A DNA stretch of 64,000 bases from the NCBI GenBank assembly GCA_973895155.1, contig OZ316894.1, forward strand, positions 12,338,001-12,402,000, written 5' to 3'. Positions within the stretch are counted from its first letter, which is position 1; the number at the start of each line of letters is the position of its first letter. The translations under genes were made by a program, and so were the position numbers. Source of the DNA: Marsupella aquatica. Taxonomy: Eukaryota > Marchantiophyta. The notes beneath the pieces are model-generated. The model ran no database searches. It worked only from the letters and a program-made list of their open reading frames with translations, and had not been told where the DNA came from. This document shows, piece by piece, positions 32,587 to 45,220 of this stretch.

Positions 32587-32935
32587 TTTGTCAAAGATGT
32601 TGTCATAAAAAGGTGTGATTTATATAAAAAGATGACATTTTGCAAACAATGTCGATGCGTGAAGGATGACATTCCGCAAAAGATGTTGTGTAAAGGATGT
32701 CATTATGTAAACAATATCATAAATTTCTCATTGCACAAATATAAGATCACTCTTAACAACCTTAGTCTACAAAAATTGCAGAAGCATTCTATTATAGGTT
32801 TTGATAGTTCAATATGCGTGCGTTGCACAAAAGATATCATTGCGCAAAAAACATTGTTTGCAAATTCAAAAAGTGTTGCGCAAAATATGTGGTTCTATGA
32901 AAGATGTCATATGCGGTAAAGATGTTATTGTGTAA
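32587..32935 (+). repeat. degenerate AAGATGT repeat array, right part
   Basis: Continues the array interrupted by LINE-A, with variants AAAGATGTTGT, AAGGATGTCATT and a diverged copy of the core (GCGTGCGTTGCACAAAAG) at 32810-32837. The open frame across it is a by-product of the repeat. Confidence 0.65.
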
Positions 32936-33634
32936 ATAATAAATAAATGAAAAAGAGGTTACAATGTACAAAGTGAAAGAAAACATAGTCAACATTAAAA
33001 TGTGAATAAATTGCACACTATGAAGCTTTAGTTATTGCCCTCAATGTGTTGCCATTTCATTCAAAAACATATCCAATGTTTTTTAGTGTCTTTGTTTTCT
33101 TGGAGCAAGTACCAAGTGGAGGGGCGAGTCTAGATTGAGTGAACTCATTGTATGTTCATTGTATGGCACATGCAAATATAGTTCACTCTAGATAAGTGAC
33201 ACTCTTACTATCCCATTGCACTAATCTGTTTTTCCATTCCTTGATAAGTGCACACCTCCTAAAATTTCACTTAGTAATATCTGGCATCTCCACAAGTGAG
33301 CAGTCGTGTGACTCATTACACAAACTATGAATACTTGCCCTAAATTTGGTGTCCATAAGTCCAAATTTCCTTTATTTAAAAAGGGTGTGCACTTATCTAA
33401 TGGAGTCTCATTGGATTGTGAGCTTACTAATGAGTGTACCATCTTTCTTAGTTTGAGTACAAAATGCACTTATAAATTGTTTTGCACTTCTAAAGTTATC
33501 ATTTAGCTAAATGATTTCATATCTATTTGGCCTTAGAAAAGGTGAAAAAAATGCAAACTTCTTGTAAAATGAGAAGAAAGAATAGGATGCCTTCTACTAA
33601 ACCAAATTGGTTCAGAACCAATTGTACATTGGGG
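32936..33634. other. intergenic, nothing recognised
   Basis: AT-rich sequence with no coding, RNA or repeat signal I can support. Confidence 0.5.
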
Positions 33635-33639
33635 CAAGG
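33635..33639. repeat. target site duplication of Copia-D, left
   Basis: CAAGG, repeated at 35061-35065. Confidence 0.88.
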
Positions 33640-33934
33640 TGTAAGAAACCGTCAGTTCTGGATTAGACAACAATGCGAAAACATGAGAGAGATACTCAAT
33701 CAGACGCTACACCGACGAGACACCCCAAGTGAAGAAACTCCTGAAGGCTCCATAGCAAATGAGAGTACATGTGAAGAATGAGGGAGAGAATGCTCTCACT
33801 CCAACCTATATCCCCCAAGGGGACTAAGATGTGTGAGCTTAAACTAAACGGATCTTATTCCAATGTAATCTAGGGTTAACTAACCCTGGTAAGGCCAAAC
33901 TAACTAAACCGGTAACTCGAGTCAATTCCTAACA
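33640..33934 (-). repeat. 3' LTR of Copia-D (295 bp)
   Basis: On the plus strand TGTAAGAAACC...CAATTCCTAACA. It contains about 30 bp after GTGAAGAATGAGG that the other LTR lacks. Confidence 0.9.
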
Positions 33935-34127
33935 ATCTCCACCTTGACTTCAGTGCACACAATGAGTCAGGTGAAACACAATATGTAACTAAGTAACATA
34001 TCTACATAGTCTCCGGTTTGGCCCTAACATTAATAATATCCACACAATGACTAAAGCTATTGGTAGGTAAAACTTTGGTAAACATGTCTGTCACGTTCTC
34101 CTCTGAAGCCACCTTCTCCATAAACAT

Positions 34128-34564
34128 CTACTTTGTCTCAATCACCACACGGATGAAGTGATAACGAATATCAATTTTCCTTGTCCTGGCATGGAACACA
34201 AGGTTCTTAGCCAGATGCAAAGCACTTTGACTGTCACACAGCAGCACCAGTCTTTCAAGATAAAGACCCAGATCACTCACCAATCTCCATAGCCAGATCA
34301 ACTCCTTGGTTGCCTCACAGGCATCCATGTACTCAGCCTCAGTAGTAGACAACGCAACATAGGATTGATGTGCCGACTTTCTGCTGATACAACCTCCACC
34401 CAACAGAAACACATAGCTTGTAGTAGACTTCCTTTTATCCAAGTTACTAGCATAACTGAATCTACAAAATCTTCCAACTCTAATGTAGAGTTTGCTTTAC
34501 CGTCAAATAGAATCCCACAATCTAAGGTACCTTTGAGATACCGCAAAACAACACAAGTAATCAT
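34128..34564 (-). pseudogene. Copia-D RNase H remnant
   Basis: Two overlapping frames: LRYLKGTLDCGILFDGK from 34564, then MDKRKSTTSYVFLLGGGCIS, TTEAEYMDACEATKELIW, CDSQSALHLAKN and KIDIRYHFIR from 34442. These are the standard copia RNase H motifs with the TEAEY and DSQSA acidic residues. A frameshift separates the parts. Nothing of RT lies upstream; the frame meets the leader/primer-site region directly. Confidence 0.9.
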
Positions 34565-34785
34565 TGGATTGTCCTCTTAAAAGTACTTCAAAAAACATAG
34601 ACACATTCGACACTCCAAGATGAAGCTTCAATTGGGAAACCGTCACCGCTTTCAAACACGAAACCTTCAACGCAAAACAACTAGTGAAACTATCACACAA
34701 TTGTCGGTGATGATTCAATCTTTCATCCCAATCCAACACACAAACGCTCTCACCACTGTCCAGGCCACCAAACCTCAAACACGAA

Positions 34786-34797
34786 GCTCTGATACCA
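34786..34797 (-). other. primer binding site of Copia-D
   Basis: Minus-strand TGGTATCAGAGC, two bases inside the right LTR; initiator tRNA-Met type. Confidence 0.9.
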
Positions 34798-34799
34798 CT

Positions 34800-35060
34800 T
34801 GTAAGAAACTGTCAACTTTGGACTAGACAGCAATGCGAAAACATGAGAGAGACACTCAATCAGACGCTACACCGACGAGACACCCCGAGTGGAGAAACTC
34901 TTGAAGGCTCCATTGCAAATGAGAGTACATGTGAAGAATCCTATACCCTCCAAGGGGGACTAAGATGTGTGAGCCTAAACTAAACGGATCTTATCCTAAT
35001 GTAATCCAGGTGTAAGGCCAAACTAACTAAGCTGGGAACTCTTAAAGTCAATTCCTAACA
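34800..35060 (-). repeat. 5' LTR of Copia-D (261 bp)
   Basis: On the plus strand TGTAAGAAACTG...CAATTCCTAACA, shorter than its partner by 34 bp. Confidence 0.9.
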
Positions 35061-35065
35061 CAAGG
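35061..35065. repeat. target site duplication of Copia-D, right
   Basis: CAAGG, identical to 33635-33639. Confidence 0.88.
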
Positions 35066-38000
35066 GTAAATATTGTATAGAGAAGGATTCAGAGAGATAA
35101 GGATTGTCGTGACACATACATTATGCTAGGGTATGTACTTGCAAGTACAATGGGAGGATAGAGGGGGGATCCATTGGCGTACTATAGGGAAAGTATAGAG
35201 GGAAGAATAGAAAGGATTGTTTGTACTTGTTTAAAGGGTTACCCTTTTGTAGAGTTTGGTTAATTTGTTTCTTCTATACTAAGTTTATTTAGATTTTTTT
35301 GGACACAGAAACTGCAAATTCAAACGATGACCACTTTAAAAAAGGGCGCAACTCTTTATTATAGTTCTTGATTGCAACTTGAATAACAATGTTCAAACCA
35401 TTTTTGAATTCCTCAAGGAATGTAAGCCAACATCCATTTGCTTGAACTAGCTACATTGAATGGTTGACTATTAGCAGCCATCAGTCACACAAGAAATCCT
35501 GCCGAGTGTATTGTCAATACAAGCAGGTTAGCTACATACATCGTGGAAATTGCTCTGTCTTTCCTCCCACAAAAAGCTATAAAAGTACTTTATTGAAATG
35601 CTAGCTAGCTATTGCCAATAACATCCTGGCTGGAAATGGTTAGATTCTATTGACACTCATATCATAGGATGATACCCAGTGGGCAAGAATTGCTACTGCT
35701 AGTGTGAAGGGTTGTCTGGCAAATGATGCCAAGGTTTTCACATTCATCTCATACCAAACCTAAAAAATCTGGGTTTCCTACAAAGGGAAAGATCCTTCAT
35801 AATCAGCATGTCATTTGTGTCTAGTCTCATAATTTTACCAATGTTGAGGGTATTTTCCTTGGCAGCTATCGTAATCAAAGCGGCTTACCTTCGTTGTGAC
35901 CTTGTACAGGCAATTGTGACTACCTTTGTGAGTTGTATCCTAGTTTCACTCCTCTGGGCCTCTTAAGGATAAAGTTGGATTACGTGGGTGCTAGAGGTTG
36001 GTGGGCGACCAATTTGCATTTTGTGAGTGGAAGTTGAAGGTGTTTGTCTTACATTTGTGGGCAGGCTTTTTCAAACCAAAGGGTGGTACCCCAAGGAGAG
36101 AACAATGGGTCCGACGAGTTTGGAGTTGGCTTACTCGCTAGGGATGGTGTCCTACTTGGATAAGTGGGATTGGTTGGAATTCCTAGTTGTGGGATGCGCA
36201 CACCAACCTGGTTCGCATCAGCCTTGTGAGCGAACCATTTGTTACCTGGCTTACAATATTTTTCAGACCTAAAGTGGTCTAGGCGTGTTGGAACGTTTAC
36301 TTGGGTCATGACCATTTTTAAGGAGGGGTGCAAGTCGCCGAACTCGACTACCTTAACACTTAGCTTCGGCATTGCTGACTCCAATACTTAACTCCTCTAT
36401 GGTCCAAGCCCCAGAACGGCCATCCAGTGAGGACTAACTATGGGGAGACTAGTGGGAAACAAGGCATTGCACTAGCGAAGGCAAGGTGCTAAGCTGGTGG
36501 CGCACATTAAGGACTTGGACTAGCTTGGGGCTGGTCGGGTCATGGGAAGGGGCCGGGCTTAAGGTGGACCATCCGGACCCCTGGATGGACTTTGAGTTCT
36601 GAGGGCTTGAGTGAGAGCTCCTCTTGGGCCCAAGACTAACAGAGTTTACTTCATGCGCAATGGACGCTTGACAAATGAGTTACGCCATGTTCCAAGTGCG
36701 GCTACCTAAGACACCCAAGTGACAATGGGTTTCTAAGTGCCTAGGCATGAGCATTGGGTCGGCCCAATCACAACGGGCTAAGGCACGCCGCCTATAGCCG
36801 CCTAACTAGAAAGTTATGGGCATAGCACGTTAGTTGCACGCCCATGTGTGCAGGTTGGGGTCCAGGTAGGAGGCAAAAATTTGGGGACCAAAGTAGGTCC
36901 GGGGTGACAGGTCTCCATAAGCATATATGAGGGGAGTGGTGTCTCCTTGGGGGCCAAGGGCAAGCCCAAGTCATGAGCTATGGCGGTTGCAACACCAAGT
37001 GGAGACGCCAAACAGAAACGATAATAATTTCTCAATGGGCAGTCCATTCACTTGGAGTACTTCTTGGGTGCGTTGGAAAGATCTCAAAGAGGAATACATC
37101 CTCCTGAGCTCATATGGATCTAGGGGTGCCATGGATTCTTGGGGTTTACGGGGGCTATCTCGTCCTCTTGCCAAATTCTACCGAAACAACATCCAAGTCG
37201 CTTTCAATTTCCCACATGAGCTTGCGTTGGGGAGGCAAGACCAAGTGGGCATGGAAGTTAAGTTCCAAGTGCATTTGGCTCCTAGGCTATCAGTTGAGGG
37301 AGAACTATGAGTTGGTTGCTAGAGTTGGGGCCATTATGGTCATGACATTTTATGACAAGCTTTGGGACAAGCTACTCTATTTGGGCCATGAGCATGTCCC
37401 GAGGGTAGGGCGGTCAGCTAGTGATGGATAGGTACGTGGGGGAGCACAAACTGCACCCAAAGAGGCAAACAATGGATTTTGGCTCTGGCTTTGGCTTATG
37501 GAAAGGCCACGTAGGCCAGGGAGGACCTATTCATTGACCTACTTACCAAGTCTGCTAAACTTGAGTTAGGATACTAGTCCTGGAATGTCTAGATCCTTTG
37601 GGTTATTTATCAGAGTGCTTGATTGCTTGTGCAGACAGTGAGGACCATTGAGCGACGGCCGTGTTAGGGAGCAAGTGCAGCATCGTATGGGAGTGATTGC
37701 CGGGAGTCCAGGAGGCATCAAGTTGCTTGCTCAAGGAGTTCTATGGAGGCATTCGGACACCAAAGACACTTAGGCGTGGGTGCTGGGATTGGTGAGGGCG
37801 TTGGGTGGCTAGGTGCACCATTGCATGGTTTTTCCTTGTTGAAATTGATCTCCACCAATCAATCAACCTGCCCAAGCTCCATTTGTTTTAGAGTAGTGTT
37901 GCAACAAGTTTTGTCCTTGGATCAGCCAAACCTACATGGCGCCCTGGTTTGGGTTGTTTTCTGCTGATGCGACACTCTCATCCAAGCGGAAGACTACTGC

Positions 38001-38682
38001 ACCTGTGGAAGTGTGATGATCTTCTACTTGGCTTGTCCTCAAGCTTTGTCATAACTTGCCACTGATTTGAGACAAAATTTTACATTTTCTGCAATGTTCT
38101 ACAAATGTAGGGGCTGGGAGGGAGATCTCACTCGACTTCAAATTATAAGTTTGAAGAAGCAATGGACTGCCCCCTCCATGTCTATCAATGTTGTCCACGA
38201 TCTTCATGCAAGGAAGGTTGGTTTCCTTCCGGTTGGTTTCCTTCCCGTGGTGCTTTTCCATGTGAAGTCAAAAACCCTAAGTAGCTTGTTTTCTTGTGTT
38301 GTCATTACATTCTGCTAGCCAGTTAATATATCATTTTCAGTTTGTCGTTCCTTAGAGGATGACAATGTTAAGGGCTACATCTCTACATAAGCGGTTGTTG
38401 CAACCACACCTACGCATCTACAAGCCTTCAAATTTTGAATATCGTTAAACTATTGCACCAAGATTGAAACAAACAAGACACTAAGAATTTTGAAAGTTTA
38501 TTGTTGTGTGGGATATGGATTTGAAAAGCATGGAGATGGAGCAATCTCTGCTACAGAAGTCAAGCGATGTTGAGGATCTAAATGCGGAAATGGAATTCAG
38601 ATCTGCTTTCCTAAAATTTCCCAATCTTAGCTTATTGAGTCACCGTATCACCAACCATATAGATCAATAGACAAAAACTCTC
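35066..38682. other. intergenic, no recognised gene
   Basis: Open frames reach 127 codons (36927-37310, plus) but show no domain I recognise, and base composition is flat. A TGGCGCCC at 37937 resembles a retroelement primer site but has no LTR partner. Old unrecognisable transposon DNA is possible. Confidence 0.5.
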
Positions 38683-38687
38683 TAGTT
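38683..38687. repeat. target site duplication of Copia-C, left
   Basis: TAGTT, repeated at 45368-45372. Confidence 0.93.
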
Positions 38688-38820
38688 TGTCGTGAGGTAA
38701 TGAGTCTCCAACAGATCTTCTAGTCCGGGAGGTTTTATATATAGGTGTATGTATCATGTACACCCCTGGTTAGGGTGACTTAACCAGGGTAAACGGTGAC
38801 TAGACGTGGGGATTATAACA
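38688..38820 (-). repeat. 3' LTR of Copia-C (133 bp)
   Basis: Plus strand TGTCGTGAGG...GGGGATTATAACA. Identical to the other LTR except at 38805. Confidence 0.95.
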
Positions 38821-38829
38821 CTCCCCCTT
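38821..38829 (-). other. polypurine tract of Copia-C
   Basis: AAGGGGGAG on the minus strand, directly abutting the 3' LTR; identical to the Copia-B tract. Confidence 0.85.
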
Positions 38830-39152
38830 GGCTAAATAGTGGTAGCTATGTAGACAACTAATCCTATGAGTCTAGTCTTTGTTGATTATGTTTATGGAGT
38901 GTATATGATAGGTGTACAAGCGAGGAGGACTGCCTCGTTAAAAAACCTTTATCAACTCTAGCTTAGTAAAAACTCTACCAGTGTAGTAGAGAAAAATGAG
39001 TGCTAAAGGAAAAAGAGTGCAGTCTAACAATCCTCGTCGTAATAAATATCAATGTTAAGTAAAGTTAGATGCTATAGTAAATCTAGCTTTTAACATTTGT
39101 CTCATCAGTAGGTCGTCAGCAGCATATCATCAGCATCATGTTGTCAACATCA

Positions 39153-42100
39153 TCAAGTATCATGTGGAGCAGCAGCCTCCACGGTCATCATACGTCGCAC
39201 GCTCTGTAGTCCAATCGCCTGGCAGTGTCGGTGATGGACTGATGGTGATAATGATTTGGTGAAGAGATCCGCACAGTTGTCTGCACTTGATATCTGCAAA
39301 ATGTTGATCTCTTTTCCATGTAACTCGTGAGTGTAGAAAAATTTCGGAGCTATGTGCTTCACGCGATCGCCTTTGATGAATCCTTTCGTGATCTGCTGTA
39401 TACATGCTGCGTTATCCTCAAAAATGTTAGTAGGCTTCGTTAGTGGTGGTAGGTCGCATTTGGTGTTGATGTGGTTTATAAAGGATCGTAACCAAACGGC
39501 TTCACGACTAGCCTCATGTAGAGCTAAGATTTCTGAGTGATTCGATGAGGTTGCTATTAGGGTTTGTTTCACGCTTTTCCAAGAGAAAGCGGTACCCCCT
39601 ATGGTAAAAACATATCCGGTTTGGGATTTTGCGGTATCAATGTCGGAGAGGTATCCGGCATCCGTGTATCCTATTAGCTCGTGGTTTGCACCGAATGAGT
39701 AAAATAACCCGGTATCGGTGGTTCCACGTAGATATCTAAATATGTGCTTAACTCCATTCCAGTGTCTGGCTGTGGGAGTTGCACTATGTCTGGCTAGTAA
39801 GTTAACTGCAAATGCAATGTCTGGTCGTGTCTGATTTGCTAGATACATTAATGCTCCTATTGCGGAAAGGTATGGTGTTTCTGGTCCTAATAGTGGTTCA
39901 TGTTCTTCGCGCTTGCGAAAAACATCAGTATTATTTTCTAATGAACGTACAACCATTGGTGACATCAATGGGTGTGCTAGGTTCATATTGAACTGTTTTA
40001 GGATCTTTTCGGTTTGTGTGGTCTAATGGAGCATCATGCCAGTGGGTAGGATCTCTAGTTGTAAGCCTAAGCAAAAGTTTGTATGTCCAAGGTCTTTCAT
40101 CTCAAATGTGGATTTAAGACTGGTAATAGTATCTTCTGTAAGTTGGGGTGTCCCAAATATATTTAAGTCATCAACATAAATAGAAACGATGACATATTCA
40201 TCATCCACATGTTTAATAAATAAACATGGTGTAATGGCATCATGGGAAAAACCCATGGCAATCATTTCATCAGTAAATCTTTGATACCATACTCTGCCAC
40301 TTTGTTTCAGGCCATATAATGCCTTCAACACGCGGATATCTAGTCCACGGCGAGTATTCCGTATGGTTGACACAGCGGTGTCATTATTATGAGTTACATG
40401 TGTAGATGACACATGAGGTGTAACTTGAGATAATTGTGTGATAATCTTATGTAAATATAGGATATGTGATTTAGCGCCTTGAGCTAAGGCTCGGCGTCGT
40501 TGCTCCAACTCGGGAGGTGATTGCATGTATAGACAAGTGTCTAAAGTTCCATATAGATATGCGGTTGCAACATCCAGTTGTCGCATTTGTAGTTTATGGA
40601 AAATGGCAAATCCGATAAGGTATCGGAATGTTGTGCTATCCATAACCGGTGAGTAAGTTTCATCGTAATGAATTCCCGGTTGTTGGGTAAATCCTTTCCC
40701 TACCAGACGTGCTTTGTAGCGTATAACTTGGCCTTTATCATTTCTTTTGCGGACGAATGTCCACTTGTAGCCAATGAGGTGTACGTCTTGCGGTGTTGGC
40801 TCGACTGGGCCAAAAGTGTGTCTGCTTAGTAGGGAATCTAATTCTCCGTTTATAGCTTTTTGCCATTCAGGCCAATCTGGTCTGTTTTGGCATTCTAAGA
40901 TGGATATTGGTTCTGGTGTTTCGTCTGTGATATGTGTTGCCACCATTAATGCAAAAGCATCATCTATTGAAGTAGTATTTCTATCCCACATCGCACCTGT
41001 GTCTGCGTAGTGGATAGAGATCTCTTCATGGGATGTAGATTCGGTATGATTGACATCAGGTGAAGGTGGTATAGATGAACCACGCCTTCGTGGTTGTTTA
41101 TCTTTTGATCCCAAGGGTCTACCTCGTTTTGCACGAGGTTGGGATGTACTTGCTAGCTCACTTGATAATTCGATGCGAGCAGATGCTCTCGCAGCTGGAA
41201 TATGTGAGCGGGTAATTTGTGATGTGTCAATGAAAGCGTCAGGAAGTTCTTCCACAATCTTGTGGAGTTGCAGAATTCTTTGAACTTCTTTCTCCCCTTG
41301 ATTTGTTCTAAGGTCTTGCCAAAATGGCGAGTGTCTTTCCCACTCCAAAGGTGGTTGTGGGTGTTCGGGGGTTATTAATGATGGGTAAATATGCTCATCA
41401 AAATGGCAATCTAGGAATCTGGCTTTAAAAACATCGCCAGTTGTAGGCTCTATATATCGGATTATGGACGGTGAGTCAAATCTGATGTATATCCCCGACT
41501 GTCGTTGGGGTCCCATCTTGGTTCGTTTGGGTGGAGTAATGGGGACCATTACTTAACATCCAAATGAACGAAGATGTGATAGGTCAGGTTTAATACCATT
41601 AGCAATTTGGTATGGGCTATAGGTATTAAAGGCCGATGGGCGGTATTGGATTAATGCATTAGCCTGTAATATGGCGTGTCCCCATACTGAGAAAGGGAGT
41701 TTCGACTACATTAATAGTGGGCGTGCAATTAACTGAAGGCGTTTAATGACCGCTTCAGCTAGTCCGTTCTGAAAATTCACGTGAGGTACAGGATATTGTA
41801 CGTCAATGCCAAGTGATGTGCAGAAGTCATCAAATGTTTCAGATGTGAATTCCCCTGCATTGTCCACCCTTAGTGTCTTAATGGGGTGGTCTGGGAATTG
41901 TGCTTTCACGCGCAGGATTTGCGCCAAGATACGAGGCATAACCATGTTCCTCGTTGAAAGCAATGTCACATTTGACCATTTAGTTGATGCGTCGATTAAT
42001 ACCATGAAGTAGCGGAAGGGTCCGCTCGGTGGGTTGATCGGCCCGCAAACATCGGCGTGGATTATTTCCAAGAATTTGGGTATTTTGGTTGGCAATTTTG

Positions 42101-42767
42101 ATGCCGTGGGCCTTGTTATTAATTTGCCGCGTGAGCATGCAGTGCATGGGGTGCTAGCTGGAATGTGGCGTGTATTGATTGGAATGCCACTTGAATTCTT
42201 AAGTATTTTGCTTAGCATTGATTGGCCGGGGTGGCCAAGGCGTGCATGCCAAAGCGCGGGCAATTCACTTGTGTTGGCATTGTTATGCAAGCATTCAATA
42301 TGAGTTACATAAAACCCGTAGGGGTACGAGAAAAGGGTTTCTTTAATGATATTCCCCGTAGGGGTATTTTCAACCAAGTGTATCACTTCCTGATCTCTGG
42401 TATCGCCCATCTGGACATGTAGTCCGTTTGCTCGTATATTGCTAAAACTGAGGAGATTACGCGTTGCGTTCGGGGCAAAAATAGTAGATTCTATGTGTAT
42501 AGCTGTACCCTGCGGGAGTCTAATGGAAGCTGGGCCAAAGCCCTCTTCTATTTGGCTAGGGCCATTAATAGTAGTTAGGGATCGACGTGAGGGTGTGATC
42601 TTGTGAAAAAGGTGTCGATCCCGGAGGATAGTGTGCGTGGTTGCACTATCTATAATACATGTGCTGGGGCTATTTAGATCTGGGGTTGTGGAACTACTTG
42701 CCACTAAGTGTGCTTCGGGTTGGGCAGGTAGATCTGAAAAGTCTTGGAATGGGTCGCTGGACCCCAT
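39153..42767 (-). pseudogene. Copia-C pol pseudogene
   Basis: A single frame from 42767 to 39153 broken by stops near 41706 (TAG), 41552 (TAA) and 40023 (TAG), where glutamine would fit at least the last two. Protease site IIDSATTHTIL (about 42660). GAG-pre-integrase HARLGHPG...CTACSRGK. Integrase D, D, E in HADVCGPI, RVDNAGEF and NGLAEAVIKR. RT includes YKARLVGKGFTQ and the catalytic YVDDLNIFG (about 40170). RNase H (39153-39986) has GYTDAGYLSD, TSSNHSEILAL and the C-terminal NCADLFTKSL. Without the stops it would be close to full length. Confidence 0.92.
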
Positions 42768-43810
42768 AAACGCCGCGTGGGTTTCACGGGTGGTGCCCTA
42801 GAGGTTTGTCCGTCCTTGAGGGATCGTTGATATAGCTCTTTAAGGTGTTGTGGGATTCTATAGTTTCTGGCTAGGTGGTTGTTCATGCCACATGCATGGC
42901 ATTTTGGGCGTTCCCGTTGTGGTTGGGATTGTGACCAATCATTTTGGCGGTTGTTGTTATATGTTCTTTCATCACCGCGTCCACCTCGTCCTCCGCGTCT
43001 ATCTCGTCCTCCACGTCCTCCGCGTCCTCCGCGTCCACTAAAGGACCGTCTGAAATTGTATTGTGGGTGTTGGTTAAAGAAACTCCCCCTATTGGGGTGG
43101 TTTCTATGGTTGCCATTCCTACTTCGCTTAATGCCCTGCCTTGATGTGGAGGGTTCAGCGGTGTCGGTAAGATGTGTTTCACTCTGTGATCCTGAGGGCA
43201 GTGTGCCCGTAGGACGTTTTCTAGAGTTAACTAAGAGGAGTTCTTGGTTTCTTTCGGTGACTAGGAGGTGGGCTATGAGCTCGGAGTATTGCCCGAACTT
43301 CATGTTTCGATACTGAGTTGATAGCCACACATTCGATGAATGAAATGTTGACAAGGTCTTCTCTAGCAGATCCTTGTCTGTGACCGGCTCGCCACATAGT
43401 GCGAGGGTTGATGTTATTCTAAAGAGTTTGCTATTGTAGGCTGAAATAGAGGTAAAGTCCTGGACCCGCAGGTTGAGCCAGTCTTGCCTGGCTCTAGGTA
43501 ATTCAACCAGTTTCTGGTGGTCGAATCGGGCCTGGAGCGCTATCCATAGTTCTCGAGGAGTCAAAAGGTGCATGTATTGTCTCTATAGGAATCTATGAAT
43601 GTGGCGTCTCAGGAATACTAGGGCTTTCGATTCGTTGGCTTTAGTTAATGGGTCTGGTTGTGGTTCACCGGCAAGGATGGGTTGAGCGAGCCCTATTGCA
43701 GGGAGTAGGGTTAGCGAGGTTAGGTTTTCTTTTAGGTTCATGGACCATTCTAGGTAGTTGCCGCCATCTATTTCTAGGGCTGGAAAGTTAAGTTTCTCTA
43801 GGTTGGTCAT
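42704..43810 (-). pseudogene. Copia-C gag pseudogene
   Basis: Starts at the ATG at 43810 (MTNLEKLNFPALEIDGGNY); broken by TAG at 43583-43585; continues 43573-42704. It has the UBN2-type gag body, a Gly/Arg-rich stretch (GRGGRGGRGG) and a zinc knuckle CHACGMNNHLARNY whose last cysteine is tyrosine (TGT to TAT). Gag overlaps pol by 64 bases in a different frame; pol lies in the -1 frame relative to gag. No heptamer slippery site aligned to the gag frame is visible, so an indel is the simpler explanation. Confidence 0.88.
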
Positions 43811-45220
43811 TGGGGTGGTGGCTCGATTCCTTTTAGTGGTACTTTAGGCTTATTTACTAGTAGGTATAGTAGGAAATGACAAAGCACATTTCTGCGGCAT
43901 GCAAGGTGGGGCTGGTTGGAGAGAGCATGCAAATCCAAAATTCAATTTTAGGGTTTGCACTTAGGATTTAGGTTTTCCTTGGTATTTGGTTAACTGCAAA
44001 GTTTCCTTTGTATTTGCTCTTTCCTTTGTTAAACTGTGCAGTAATGAAGTTTTGCAGTCTGTGCAATTATGGGTGATTCTTTACTCGTACCCTGGTTAAT
44101 TGCACTTTCGGCTTTGTAAAGTTAATTTTCTTTGTTACGGGATGCAGTTATGGAGGTTTTGCGGTTATGTGCGCTTATTTGGTTAAGTGCAACTTTTCCT
44201 TTGTAATTGAAATTTCTTTGACGGATTTTGCAGTTAAAGAGGTTTTGCACTTAGCAGCGGTTCTCGAGGTTTTCTCGACGTTTTTGCAATTTTGTTGCGA
44301 GATTTGTCGAGGTGCCGTCTTGCTTCTGGGGCTCCTTCGATCACGATTTCATATCCTCTCTCGAGCAATGTCTTCTTGAGGTTCTCCAATCAACCCCGGT
44401 TGCTCCTTTGCTTCTCTTTGTCGATAGTTTCTTCCAGATTCTCAAGGTACCGATTCTCGCTGTGACTTTCCTGAGCGCTTTCTTCGCCTTATTTCTACAC
44501 AAGCTCCATGGGACTGCCTTTTCGATGGTCACGGGATCAAATGGTAGGGCTGCGCCTTCCTTCGCCTATGTCACAACGCTATCCTGAATTCGTCTTCCTT
44601 TAAATCCAACCATTTCCTGGAATCTCCATAGCCCCTCTCAAGTTTCTTTGCCTCTTCGTTGTTCTGCTATATTGTCCTTACGAGTTCAAGTCTCAATGTC
44701 CCTGTGGCATTTCTTTGAAATTTCGGTGCTGCCTGTCTTTTCCTTTTTCGGCTCTTACAGATCTTCGATCCTAGTCTCTCAATTCTTATTTCCTCATGAT
44801 TCCTGGATTCGCCTTGCTACTAATCGTTCTCATTCAATCCTGCCTACTCTTTTTGTTTTCTATTGGTTCTTCTCGATTCACTCCGCTCAGTCTGATCGTT
44901 AATCTTATACAATCCCATTCACCATTGCAATTCAATTTTCTGCGCTCGGTGCTCCGTTGTTATCTTTTGGCATATCCTTATGAATGTTGTTTTTGTTTCT
45001 TTGCCCTTGGTTCTCTGCTTCTCAACCTCTCGCGCTCCTCTTATCACTTTTCGGGTCTGTTTCCTTCATTCGTCATCGGGCATTTTTCTCCCCTATCCTT
45101 TCCTTTAAGCCTTATCGATCTGTTTCCTTATGAGTCTCGATTCTTGCTTTTCTTAATTTCTTGCGCTCCGCTGGGTCCTCGAAAAAAAATCTTAGCCTCC
45201 TTGCTCAGCCTCGGTGAGTC
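43811..45220 (-). other. long leader of Copia-C
   Basis: 1.4 kb between primer site and gag, strongly C/T-rich on the plus strand around 44300-45230 (purine-rich in the RNA). Plus-strand open frames here, up to 148 codons, have Phe/Leu/Ser-rich translations expected of such composition and are not called as genes. Confidence 0.6.

Larger units (their letters stand above)
33640..35060 (-). mobile_element. Copia-D, 1.4-kb internally deleted copia element
   Basis: Minus-strand element with TG...CA LTRs, TSD CAAGG, a tRNA-Met primer site and a purine-rich tract beside the 3' LTR. Only part of RNase H remains between the LTRs; gag, protease, integrase and RT are gone. LTRs are 295 bp (left) and 261 bp (right), with one long gap and many substitutions, so the insertion is old. 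The LTRs are unrelated to those of Copia-A, B and C apart from the terminal bases. Confidence 0.92.

Noticed and set aside
32632-32919. Cys-rich 95-codon frame resembling a zinc-binding protein
   Set aside because: Cysteines come from the repeated TGT of the AAGATGT array; no family pattern.
37937-37944. TGGCGCCC resembling a gypsy or retroviral primer site
   Set aside because: No LTR ending in CA with a partner copy, no gag or pol nearby; eight bases can occur by chance.
42704-42804. Programmed -1 frameshift between Copia-C gag and pol
   Set aside because: The frame relation is right, but no X XXY YYZ heptamer sits in the gag frame; AAACCCA is present out of register. An indel is simpler given the other damage.
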